Below, in pieces: positions 1 through 5,226 of a stretch of 5,226 nucleotides of DNA. Below the pieces are notes generated by a model. The model did not search any database. It was not told the origin of the DNA and saw only the letters and a list, made by a program, of their open reading frames with translations. Both the position numbers and the translations under genes were made by a program. Numbering within the stretch: the stretch's first letter is position 1; each line of letters opens with the position of its first letter. The DNA is from an uncultured Veillonella sp. (lineage in GTDB: Bacteria > Bacillota > Negativicutes > Veillonellales > Veillonellaceae), in NCBI GenBank assembly GCA_937930265.1, contig CALGLI010000187.1:1-5226 (forward strand), written 5' to 3'.

Positions 1-136
1 TCAAATACTGTTCACCAATATGCCTTAATTCTGCAATTTTAAAATCCTTCACAGCTCTTATATTGTCAAAATCAACATAATATTTATATCTATCTTCCGC
101 ATTTATTATACCATCAATATATTCTTCTTTTGTCAT
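1..136 (-). CDS. 5' part of an unrecognised protein, cut by the window edge
   Basis: An open frame starts at the ATG complementary to 134-136 and stays open to base 1, giving 45 codons that begin MTKEEYIDGIINAED. It is charged and hydrophilic, with no signal peptide or membrane segment in the visible part. The start is supported by a GGAGAG Shine-Dalgarno (complement of 141-146) four bases upstream, and by its position 15 bp after the tatD stop. It is therefore probably the third gene of the acpS-tatD unit. AT-rich codons (ATA, AGA, AAA) match its two upstream neighbours. I do not recognise the family and assign no function; the C-terminal part is outside the window. Confidence 0.6.
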   Translation of the reverse strand, partial: MTKEEYIDGIINAEDRYKYYVDFDNIRAVKDFKIAELRHIGEQYL

Positions 137-151
137 TATACTCTCCAATTA

Positions 152-937
152 TCAAATATTTTTAATATCCTTAAATAATCTTTTGATATTTTCAAAAACA
201 CCATTCATAACCACTTCAGGTTCAACTTTTTTAAAATCCGCAATCTTTTCTACAATATATTTTATATTTCTAGAATCATTCCTTCTTCCCCTCAAAGGTT
301 CAGGCGATAAATAAGGTGAATCAGTTTCAACTAATATCCTATCAAGAGGAATCATATTCGCTACTACTTCAGCATTTTTTGAATTTTTAAAAGTAATCGG
401 TCCACAAACAGAAATATAAAATCCAAGTTTCAAAGCTTCTTTAACTAATTCTTGATTAAGTGGACAACAATGAAACATACCAACTTTATTTACAGGATTT
501 TCTTTTAAAATATTAATTGTATCCACAGTTGCCTCCCTTGTGTGGATAACTATTGGTAAATCATACTTATTTGCAAGCTCTATTTGTCTAATAAATGCAT
601 CTTTTTGCATATCCCTATCAACATCATAATGATAATCAAGACCTATCTCCCCAATTGCAACAATCTTTCCATTCTTCAAATTACTAACTAACAATTCTTC
701 AATTTTTTCAATATCAGAAACATAATCTTCAGTAACATCATTCGGAGATATTCCAACTGTCGCATAAATAAAATCATATTTGTTTGATAAATCAACAGCA
801 GAAACAGAACCACTTAAAGAATATCCAGCATTAATCATTCCAACAACACCAGAATCATGAACTTCTTTAATTAATATATCCCTATCAAAATCAAATTTTT
901 CGTCATTATAATGACAATGAGCATCAAATAATTTCAT
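152..937 (-). CDS. tatD: TatD-family metal-dependent deoxyribonuclease
   Basis: This is a 261-residue protein of normal length for the TatD/YcfH branch of the amidohydrolase (TIM-barrel) superfamily. These are cytoplasmic, divalent-metal-dependent DNases, linked in other bacteria to DNA repair and DNA degradation. Metal-binding signatures appear in order: DAHCH at residues 5-9 (His7, His9), GEIGLDY at 96-102 (Glu97), IHTRE at 131-135 (His132), FHC at 155-157 (His156) and ETDSPYL at 204-210 (Asp206), so the catalytic set looks complete. Two conserved stretches are variant: the usual GIHPH is GISPN (residues 62-66), and HCFSG is HCCPL. The ATG is chosen because AGGAGG (complement of 942-947) lies four bases upstream and overlaps the acpS stop codon, suggesting translational coupling. 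The gene ends in TGA. The family is clear; the exact substrate is not. Confidence 0.93.
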   Translation of the reverse strand: MKLFDAHCHYNDEKFDFDRDILIKEVHDSGVVGMINAGYSLSGSVSAVDLSNKYDFIYATVGISPNDVTEDYVSDIEKIEELLVSNLKNGKIVAIGEIGLDYHYDVDRDMQKDAFIRQIELANKYDLPIVIHTREATVDTINILKENPVNKVGMFHCCPLNQELVKEALKLGFYISVCGPITFKNSKNAEVVANMIPLDRILVETDSPYLSPEPLRGRRNDSRNIKYIVEKIADFKKVEPEVVMNGVFENIKRLFKDIKNI

Positions 938-945
938 TTTTCCTC

Positions 946-1317
946 CTATACCTTTGAATACATAATAACACTTGCAATTGCATATTCTTTAACATGAGAT
1001 AAACTAAGATCAAATCTATAATTATCCGAGATTTCAGAATGATTATATAAAATAATAAGAGGTCTACCATTATCATCTTTTTCAACACAAATCTCATTCC
1101 AAGCAATAGAAAAATTACCATTAAGCTTTGAAGACAAAGCTTTAAAAACTGCTTCCTTAGCTGCAAAACGTGCAGCATAATTTTGAGCTTTATTAGCTTT
1201 GTCTTCACAATATTTAATCTCTGCGTTCGAATAAATTCTATGCAAAAATCTATCATTTTCAATTAAATTAGCAATTCTAGAAACCTCGATAATATCATTT
1301 CCAACAAAAATTTCCAA
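946..1317 (-). CDS. acpS: Holo-[acyl-carrier-protein] synthase
   Basis: AcpS transfers 4'-phosphopantetheine from coenzyme A to a serine of apo-acyl carrier protein, activating it for fatty-acid synthesis in the cytoplasm. The 123-residue length is typical of the small trimeric AcpS type. Signatures are VGNDIIEVSRI at residues 5-15 (Asp8 is the expected Mg ligand), the hallmark RFAAKEAVFKAL at 50-61 (Glu55 metal ligand, Lys59), and SLSHVKEYAIA at 105-115. Translation starts at TTG (complement of 1315-1317), supported by GGAAGG (complement of 1325-1330) seven bases upstream and by residue 1 falling where the family normally begins. The TAG stop lies inside the Shine-Dalgarno of tatD, only 8 bp upstream of that gene. 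Arginine codons are nearly all AGA, unlike the genes to the right. Confidence 0.93.
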   Translation of the reverse strand: MEIFVGNDIIEVSRIANLIENDRFLHRIYSNAEIKYCEDKANKAQNYAARFAAKEAVFKALSSKLNGNFSIAWNEICVEKDDNGRPLIILYNHSEISDNYRFDLSLSHVKEYAIASVIMYSKV

Positions 1318-1401
1318 ACTACTTCCTTCCTAATTTAATAATTATTATCAATAATACTATATAATATTTATTATAGTTAGTAGAACAATTCGGGAGGCTT
1401 T
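1318..1401. promoter_or_regulatory. Divergent AT-rich intergenic region with candidate promoters
   Basis: This 84-bp spacer separates the minus-strand acpS from the plus-strand methyltransferase and should hold both promoters. On the plus strand there is a perfect -10 hexamer TATAAT at 1360-1365, about 36 bases before the start codon, but no convincing -35 at 16-18 bp. On the minus strand, 1375-1370 also reads TATAAT. A perfect 12-base AT palindrome lies at 1336-1347. In DNA this AT-rich such matches are cheap, so only the location is well supported. GGGAGG at 1392-1397 is the Shine-Dalgarno of the methyltransferase, four bases from its ATG. The composition break between the two blocks falls in this region. 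Confidence 0.35.
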
Positions 1402-3027
1402 ATGAAACAGGAGTCTAAACAAAAAAAGAACGTAGGTACATCAGTTATGGGGAATGATATTGAGACTACACAAAATACTATGCATGTATTGGATGAGAAT
1501 AAGGTACTTAAAAAGAGTTATGAAGATGTAGTATATATTTCTCAACCCTTTGGGGCGACCTCATTGAACACTTTAGCGGCACGAGCTTTGTTATTTGGAT
1601 TAAATCCAGTGCCTTTAAAAAAGGCTCGTGTCCTTGAGCTTGGATGTTCTTTTGGTGGGAACATTATTTCTCAAGCTTTATATTATCCTGAAGCGTCTTT
1701 TACGGGCATCGATTTATCATCTTCCCAGATTAAGATGGGAAACGAACTGATTACGTCGATGGGACTTACCAATATACATTTGATTGAGAAGGATATTCTA
1801 GATATTGATGAATCGTTCGGCACTTTTGACTATATTATTGTACATGGGATTTGGTCTTGGGTTCCAGATGTGGTAAAAGATAAAATTCTATCGATCTGTA
1901 ATAAGAATTTATCCGATAACGGTGTAGCTTATGTATCGTATAATACCTATCCTGGATGGAAACGATTAGAACAGTATCGAGAAATCATGCAATATGCAGA
2001 GCAAAAAGAGTTAGAGATGCCGTTGATGGAACGAACTCTATATACGAAGAATATATTGAAGCTCGTAGCTGATACGATGGGGTTGGATAATCGGATAAGT
2101 CAAAAAGCGAGCTATAAAATTGATAACATCCAAAATGTGTTAAGCTCTAAAGATTATTATGTGGCTCATGAATATTTAGAGCCTTTTAATGATCCTGTAT
2201 ATATACATGAATTTATAAAACGTGCCAATGATCAAGGTTGTGTATATATTGGGGATGTATTTCTTTCACGATCTTTTATAAGTTGGCTACCAGAGGATAT
2301 TCACGATAATATAGCTCAATTGGCAAATGATGATTATATTGCAAAAGAGCAATATTATGATTACATTTATGATACGCAGTTTAGAATGTCCCTATTAACG
2401 AAAGAGAAACATAGTAAAAAGATTGTTCGCAATGAACGAGTTAGTATAGATGTATTATCAAAATTATATTATTGCAGCGTTGTTAATACAGGTATTCCTT
2501 CCAATATGACGGATAGTATCCATATTGCTATTAAAGAGGTTATGGATTGGGGTGATATATTTACTGTTCAGGATATAGTAGATCATATACATAGAAAGCT
2601 ACCTGGTTATACTATAGAAATGGACAAAGTTTATTCTCGTTTACTATATTTAATCATTGTAGATAATCTTGATATGTATGCCGAACCATATGAAAGAGTT
2701 GCTTTTGAAGATAATAAGGTGTATATACCTCAACGTTTTATAGATTTTATTTCTACTATAGTAGAAAAGGAAGGCAGCTCCTATATTGTTATAGGCGACA
2801 TGTACAATAAAGTACAACAAGATATAGATAATGGATTTCTTTTTGTAATAAAGCAAATGGTGGAGCCTACAACAAGAGAAAAGATTCTTGCTATTATGGA
2901 TGACAATATTACAGTTCAGCGTCATACGCGGGATAATATTGATTTTATTGTTCCTAATAAAGTGTACTTAGAGGAAATTTTACAACGTATAAGAAGGCTC
3001 GGGTTTTTACATAAAATAGAAGATTAG
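1402..3027 (+). CDS. SAM-dependent methyltransferase with regulatory domain (possible protein lysine methyltransferase)
   Basis: This is a 541-residue cytoplasmic-type protein with no signal peptide. Residues ~70-190 form a class I Rossmann methyltransferase: motif I VLELGCSFGGN (77-87) for SAM, FTGIDLS (100-106) with acidic Asp104, FDYIIVHGI (142-150), and SYNTYPGW (179-186). The following region carries HEYLEPFNDPVYIHEF (256-271), then VYIGD (281-285) and EQYYDYIYDTQFRMSLL (316-332). These match my memory of the 'predicted methyltransferase regulatory domain' family (Pfam MethyTransf_Reg). The C-terminal ~200 residues are not recognisable. Known relatives with this layout include the rickettsial enzymes that methylate lysines of outer-membrane protein OmpB, so protein methylation is plausible but inferred. 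The start at 1402 has GGGAGG at 1392-1397; the first ~30 residues are polar and probably disordered. The gene ends 8 bp before the NUDIX gene, so the two are probably co-transcribed. Substrate unknown. Confidence 0.85.
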   Translation: MKQESKQKKNVGTSVMGNDIETTQNTMHVLDENKVLKKSYEDVVYISQPFGATSLNTLAARALLFGLNPVPLKKARVLELGCSFGGNIISQALYYPEASFTGIDLSSSQIKMGNELITSMGLTNIHLIEKDILDIDESFGTFDYIIVHGIWSWVPDVVKDKILSICNKNLSDNGVAYVSYNTYPGWKRLEQYREIMQYAEQKELEMPLMERTLYTKNILKLVADTMGLDNRISQKASYKIDNIQNVLSSKDYYVAHEYLEPFNDPVYIHEFIKRANDQGCVYIGDVFLSRSFISWLPEDIHDNIAQLANDDYIAKEQYYDYIYDTQFRMSLLTKEKHSKKIVRNERVSIDVLSKLYYCSVVNTGIPSNMTDSIHIAIKEVMDWGDIFTVQDIVDHIHRKLPGYTIEMDKVYSRLLYLIIVDNLDMYAEPYERVAFEDNKVYIPQRFIDFISTIVEKEGSSYIVIGDMYNKVQQDIDNGFLFVIKQMVEPTTREKILAIMDDNITVQRHTRDNIDFIVPNKVYLEEILQRIRRLGFLHKIED

Positions 3028-3035
3028 AGGTATAT

Positions 3036-3572
3036 ATGGCAATTAGTAAGGAAATACAGAAGTCTAGTGAAGTGAAATTTGATGGTAAATTGATTCAAGT
3101 TACCTATGATATTGCCGATGTAAATGGCAAAGATGCATGGCGTGAAGTGGTGCATCATCCTGGAGCTACCGCTATTGTGGCGGTAACAGAGGATAATAAG
3201 ATCGTTATGGAACGTCAATTTAGATATGCTTTGCAGCAGCCATTACTGGAGGTACCTGCAGGAAAACTAGATCCAAATGAAGAACCCATTGTTTGTGCTA
3301 AACGGGAGCTTGCTGAGGAAACAGGCTATCGTGCAGCTCAATGGATCTCACTAGGGACTATTGCTACGAGTCCTGGTTTCTGTAATGAAGTATTACATTT
3401 ATATCTTGCTAAGGAGCTTACCATGGGGGAAACTAATTGGGATCCTGATGAATATGTGGAGTTAGAATACTATACTTTACCGGAACTATTGGAGGCTATC
3501 AAGAATGAGACTATTAAGGATAGCAAATCTTTGGCGGCTCTTATGCTTGCTATGCCATACCTTAAGTCATAA
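3036..3572 (+). CDS. nudF: NUDIX hydrolase, ADP-ribose pyrophosphatase type
   Basis: This 178-residue enzyme most likely hydrolyses ADP-ribose to AMP and ribose-5-phosphate in the cytoplasm, clearing a reactive product of NAD turnover. A complete NUDIX box GX5EX7REUXEEXGU runs from Gly76 to Tyr98, including RELAEETGY. Substrate type is suggested by RQFRYALQQPLLEVPAGKLD (residues 60-79) just before the box, and by a proline (Pro113 in SPGF) about 15 residues after it; both are characteristic of the ADP-ribose pyrophosphatase subgroup. Length is typical. AGAGG at 3026-3030, overlapping the methyltransferase stop codon, places the ribosome five bases before the ATG and suggests coupling to that gene. 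In Bacillus subtilis nudF lies a few genes upstream of the phosphopentomutase gene, as here. The NUDIX assignment is certain; ADP-ribose as substrate is likely. Confidence 0.93.
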   Translation: MAISKEIQKSSEVKFDGKLIQVTYDIADVNGKDAWREVVHHPGATAIVAVTEDNKIVMERQFRYALQQPLLEVPAGKLDPNEEPIVCAKRELAEETGYRAAQWISLGTIATSPGFCNEVLHLYLAKELTMGETNWDPDEYVELEYYTLPELLEAIKNETIKDSKSLAALMLAMPYLKS

Positions 3573-3701
3573 ATTATATAATTTACCACTTTTTACTTTA
3601 TAGATCTTTACTAACTCATGTTTATGAGTTTAATTGTAATCTGATACAAAATATTTTCACATTATATGAGTAAATAATCTTATATAAGTTTAGGAGTACA
3701 T
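3573..3701 (+). promoter_or_regulatory. Intergenic spacer before deoB with small hairpin and Shine-Dalgarno
   Basis: The spacer is AT-rich and contains a perfect 7-bp inverted repeat, AACTCAT at 3613-3619 and ATGAGTT at 3624-3630, with a 4-base loop. It is followed by TAATTGTAAT rather than a clean T-run, so it is at best a weak terminator for the upstream pair. A 10-base palindrome CTTATATAAG lies at 3679-3688. TTCACA (3656-3661) followed at 18-19 bp by TTATAT/TATATA is a poor promoter candidate whose start would fall on the ribosome site, so I do not assert it. AGGAG at 3692-3696, five bases before the ATG at 3702, is the deoB Shine-Dalgarno. Confidence 0.4.
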
Positions 3702-3908
3702 ATGTATAATCGAATTATTCAACTAGTAATGGATAGTGTCGGTATAGGGCATGCAGCCGATGCGATTAAATTCGGCGATGAAGGTTCGAATACATTAGGA
3801 CATATCGAAGCTGTAGCAGGACCTATTCGCTGTCCAAATTTAAAATCCATAGGTTTAGCTAATATTGCCGATATTTCAACGTTTGATGAGCCTGTTATTG
3901 GTGCTTAG
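3702..3908 (+). CDS. deoB: Phosphopentomutase, N-terminal fragment
   Basis: This is a 68-residue reading frame from ATG 3702 (AGGAG five bases upstream) to the premature TAG. It contains the first metal-binding motif, LVMDSVGIG (Asp10), and the conserved FGDEGSNTLGHI segment, but stops just before the phosphorylated-threonine loop. It cannot be active alone: it lacks Thr81 and all remaining metal ligands. Without the frameshift it would continue directly into the downstream fragment. Confidence 0.8.
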   Translation: MYNRIIQLVMDSVGIGHAADAIKFGDEGSNTLGHIEAVAGPIRCPNLKSIGLANIADISTFDEPVIGA

Positions 3909-3913
3909 GTCGT

Positions 3914-4876
3914 ATGGCGGAAATGAGTACCGGTAAAGATACGACAAGCGGACATTGGGAGATGATGGGGCATCCTGTAACGGTACCATTTCCGACATTT
4001 TATGAAGGATTTCCTAAGGAATTGATGGATACTTTCACTAAAGAAACTGGATATGATTACCTTGGTAATGAAGTAGCATCTGGTACAGAAATTATTGAAC
4101 GCCTCGGAGAAGAACATATAAGAACAGGTAAGCCAATCGTTTATACATCGGCGGATTCGGTCTTTCAAATTGCTGCTCATGAGGATATCATTCCTTTAGA
4201 AGAGTTGTATCGCATGTGTCAAATTACACGGGATAAGGTATGTGTCGGTGATTATTATGTGGGACGCATCATAGCTCGCCCTTTTGTTGGTACACCAGGG
4301 CATTTTGTACGTACCTCAAATCGTCATGATTATAGTCGCATGCCTGAAAAGAAAATGGTACAACAAGAGTTACAAGGCTCAAAAATTTCGACCGTTGCGG
4401 TTGGCAAAATCGGTGATATTTATGCTCATGTCGGCTGGGATGCATCATATCCGACAAAGTCTAACGCGCATGGTATGAACGTAGTTCCTTATCTATTGGG
4501 CCAAAGCTTTGCACGGGGATTCATGATGGTCAACCTTGTTGAATTTGATAGTCTGTACGGTCATCGGCGTAATGTAGAAGGGTATAAGCGTGCTATTGAA
4601 GACTTTGATTACCAATTAGGTGGTTTGTTGGACTTGCTTAAAGATGACGATTTACTTCTCATCACCGCAGATCATGGGAATGATCCGACTTGGAAAGGTA
4701 CAGATCATACGAGAGAAATGGTGCCTTTGCTAGCTTATAGTCCAAGTATGAGTCATTCAGTAGATTTGGGTGATAGACATAGTTTTGCGGACATAGGTGA
4801 AACAGTATTGCAAAATTTTAGATTACCACTATGGCATATTGGAAAATCATTTTTGGATGTTCTCAATTTGAAGTAA
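3914..4876 (+). CDS. deoB: Phosphopentomutase, C-terminal fragment
   Basis: This 320-residue frame is open from the second ATG, five bases after the premature stop; its frame is in fact open upstream to 3905. It holds the catalytic threonine loop STGKDTTSGHWE, the cap-domain region (including YTSADSVFQIAAHE and RIIARPFVGTPGHFVRT), FDSLYGHRRN, ITADHGNDP and TDHTREMVPLLAYSPS, and ends in a normal C-terminus. If translated by re-initiation at 3914 there is only a weak AGGT upstream, and the product would lack the first metal-ligand aspartate. It is best read as the rest of one deoB gene rather than a separate protein. Confidence 0.8.
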   Translation: MAEMSTGKDTTSGHWEMMGHPVTVPFPTFYEGFPKELMDTFTKETGYDYLGNEVASGTEIIERLGEEHIRTGKPIVYTSADSVFQIAAHEDIIPLEELYRMCQITRDKVCVGDYYVGRIIARPFVGTPGHFVRTSNRHDYSRMPEKKMVQQELQGSKISTVAVGKIGDIYAHVGWDASYPTKSNAHGMNVVPYLLGQSFARGFMMVNLVEFDSLYGHRRNVEGYKRAIEDFDYQLGGLLDLLKDDDLLLITADHGNDPTWKGTDHTREMVPLLAYSPSMSHSVDLGDRHSFADIGETVLQNFRLPLWHIGKSFLDVLNLK

Positions 4877-4915
4877 TTTATTTGTGTAGAGTATAGGATA
4901 AAAGATGTTGATTTT

Positions 4916-4965
4916 AATGCTGATACAACTAGTAAATAACTAGCTGCATCGGCATTTTATCTTTT
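4916..4965 (+). terminator. Intrinsic terminator after deoB
   Basis: A long hairpin has an 18-base arm at 4916-4933 facing 4939-4956 across a 5-base loop. Three of the 18 positions are imperfect: one G-U wobble and two A-C mismatches. It is followed by the T-rich tract TTTATCTTTT at 4955-4964. An AAAAGAT at 4900-4906 could extend pairing with ATCTTTT at 4959-4965, so an A-tract faces the T-tract and the structure could also terminate minus-strand transcription. It starts about 40 bases after the deoB stop and separates that gene from the downstream rRNA-type promoter. Confidence 0.8.
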
Positions 4966-5070
4966 GGAGTAATTTTTAAAGGCCGGAGAAAATGTGTTGA
5001 AAAAAAACTAAAAGCTATACCTTATTATAGAGAATATCTAGTCTTATAGCTGTTATTTCTAATGATGTAA

Positions 5071-5129
5071 CAAGATTTTCTAAAAATTTTAAAAAAAATA
5101 TTGACACACACGGATGCGTGTATTATAAT
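5071..5129 (+). promoter_or_regulatory. Strong sigma-70/sigma-A promoter with UP element, probably of an rRNA operon
   Basis: The -35 TTGACA (5101-5106) and -10 TATAAT (5124-5129) are both perfect consensus, separated by the optimal 17 bp. Immediately upstream, about 5076-5100 is made of phased-looking T and A tracts (ATTTTC, AAAAATTTT, AAAAAAAATA), the arrangement of an UP element bound by the RNA polymerase alpha subunit. Transcription should begin near 5136. No open frame follows in the remaining ~90 bases. With the boxA-like element downstream, this points to a stable-RNA operon. The spacer contains an imperfect dyad, ACACG/CGTGT at 5108-5121. Confidence 0.88.
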
Positions 5130-5135
5130 TACATC

Positions 5136-5226
5136 ATCAGGTGAAAGAATTCACTAACCTGTAGAACAGAAAGACTTAGATTCTCACAGCAATTCTTTAA
5201 CATTTTACAATTAAAAAGATGGGGAT
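5136..5226 (+). ncRNA. Leader of a probable rRNA operon, cut by the window edge
   Basis: Downstream of the consensus promoter the transcript has no coding potential. It contains a 5-bp hairpin GTGAA/TTCAC with a 4-base loop (5141-5154) and then a boxA-like stretch. This hairpin-then-boxA order is that of rRNA antitermination leaders. The mature 16S 5' sequence (the conserved AGAGTTTGATCCTGG region) is not reached before the window ends, so the identity of the RNA is inferred from leader architecture only. Confidence 0.6.
5191..5202 (+). promoter_or_regulatory. boxA-like antitermination element
   Basis: AATTCTTTAACA matches the Escherichia coli rRNA boxA TGCTCTTTAACA at 9 of 12 positions, including the unbroken core TCTTTAACA. 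BoxA RNA is bound by NusB and NusE (S10) to make RNA polymerase resistant to termination over long untranslated operons. It sits about 55 bases after the predicted transcription start, a sensible place for an rRNA leader. Confidence 0.65.

Larger units (their letters stand above)
3702..4876 (+). pseudogene. deoB: Phosphopentomutase gene, frameshifted
   Basis: DeoB interconverts ribose-1-phosphate or deoxyribose-1-phosphate with the 5-phosphate, feeding nucleoside-derived sugars into central metabolism; it is a cytoplasmic, Mn-dependent member of the alkaline phosphatase superfamily. The whole enzyme is encoded here, but in two frames. The first frame runs to GCT at 3903-3905 and hits TAG at 3906-3908. 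The second frame is open through TTA-GGT-CGT-ATG from 3905. Restoring one T (GCT-TTA in place of GCTTA) joins them without loss into a 391-residue protein, the usual DeoB length, with PVIGA joined to LGRMAEMSTGKDT. Active-site residues in the joined numbering: Asp10 (MDSVGIG), phospho-acceptor Thr81 (GKDT), the FDSLYGHR pair Asp/His, and ADHGNDP plus DHTRE metal ligands. No slippery heptamer is present, so programmed frameshifting is unlikely. Either a recent mutation or a one-base sequencing/assembly error. Confidence 0.9.

Noticed and set aside
924..1262. Open frame on the minus strand overlapping acpS
   Set aside because: It lies inside acpS in another frame, has a low-complexity Leu/Ile/Lys product and no family motifs; a shadow of acpS.
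2650..2925. Minus-strand open frame within the methyltransferase gene
   Set aside because: It is antisense to a well-supported gene, with a Tyr/Ile/Asn-rich product and no ribosome site in context.
3898..3916. Programmed -1 frameshifting to make full-length DeoB
   Set aside because: The site reads GGT-GCT-TAG; there is no X-XXY-YYZ slippery heptamer, and the GCT tRNA would not re-pair on TGC after a -1 slip. DeoB is not known to use frameshifting.
3905..4180. Minus-strand open frame opposite deoB
   Set aside because: Antisense to conserved DeoB coding sequence; it gives no recognisable protein.
4997..5030. Second tandem rRNA promoter (TTGAAA at 4997-5002 with TATTAT at 5023-5028)
   Set aside because: The spacing would be 20 bp, and no -10 of reasonable quality lies at 16-18 bp.
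1..5226. CRISPR array, tRNA, insertion sequence, toxin-antitoxin or phage-defence system
   Set aside because: No regularly spaced direct repeats, tRNA-like cloverleaf, transposase or terminal inverted repeats, or defence-type gene pair was seen; the genes are housekeeping or metabolic apart from the methyltransferase, which lacks DNA-methylase features such as a target-recognition domain or restriction partner.

Overview
The window is low-GC bacterial DNA, Firmicutes-like by gene content and by purine-rich Shine-Dalgarno sites. It falls into two blocks that differ in base and codon use. The left block (1 to about 1330) is very AT-rich and its arginine codons are almost all AGA/AGG. The right block (about 1390 to 5226) is less AT-rich and uses mostly CGT/CGA/CGC for arginine. 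My guess for the right block is a Negativicute such as Veillonella, and for the left block a different very-low-GC Firmicute. Both assignments are inference from composition and protein style, not from a search.

Left block, all on the minus strand and tightly packed: acpS (holo-ACP synthase, TTG start at 1317), then a TatD-family metal-dependent DNase (937 to 152), then the 5' end of an unrecognised gene that starts at 136 and runs off the left edge. Gaps are 8 and 15 bp, so they read as one transcription unit. A short AT-rich divergent intergenic region (1318-1401) separates them from the right block.

Right block, plus strand: a 541-residue SAM-dependent methyltransferase with a C-terminal 'methyltransferase regulatory' region, followed 8 bp later by a NUDIX ADP-ribose pyrophosphatase. 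After a 129-bp spacer with a small hairpin comes phosphopentomutase (deoB). deoB is split by a one-base deletion at about 3905: two fragments that together give a normal-length 391-residue enzyme are out of frame, with an in-frame TAG at 3906-3908. A strong hairpin terminator (4916-4965) follows.

The last ~150 bases have the anatomy of an rRNA operon control region: an A/T-tract UP element, a perfect TTGACA-17-TATAAT promoter (5101-5129), a leader hairpin and a boxA-like antitermination element (5191-5202). The rRNA itself would lie beyond the right edge.

The two intact metabolic genes of the right block fit together: the NUDIX enzyme releases ribose-5-phosphate from ADP-ribose, and DeoB interconverts (deoxy)ribose 1- and 5-phosphates. 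I found no defence system, CRISPR array, tRNA or mobile element. The points most worth a second look are the deoB frameshift, the composition break at 1318-1401 (transfer or chimeric assembly) and the methyltransferase, whose layout resembles outer-membrane-protein lysine methyltransferases.
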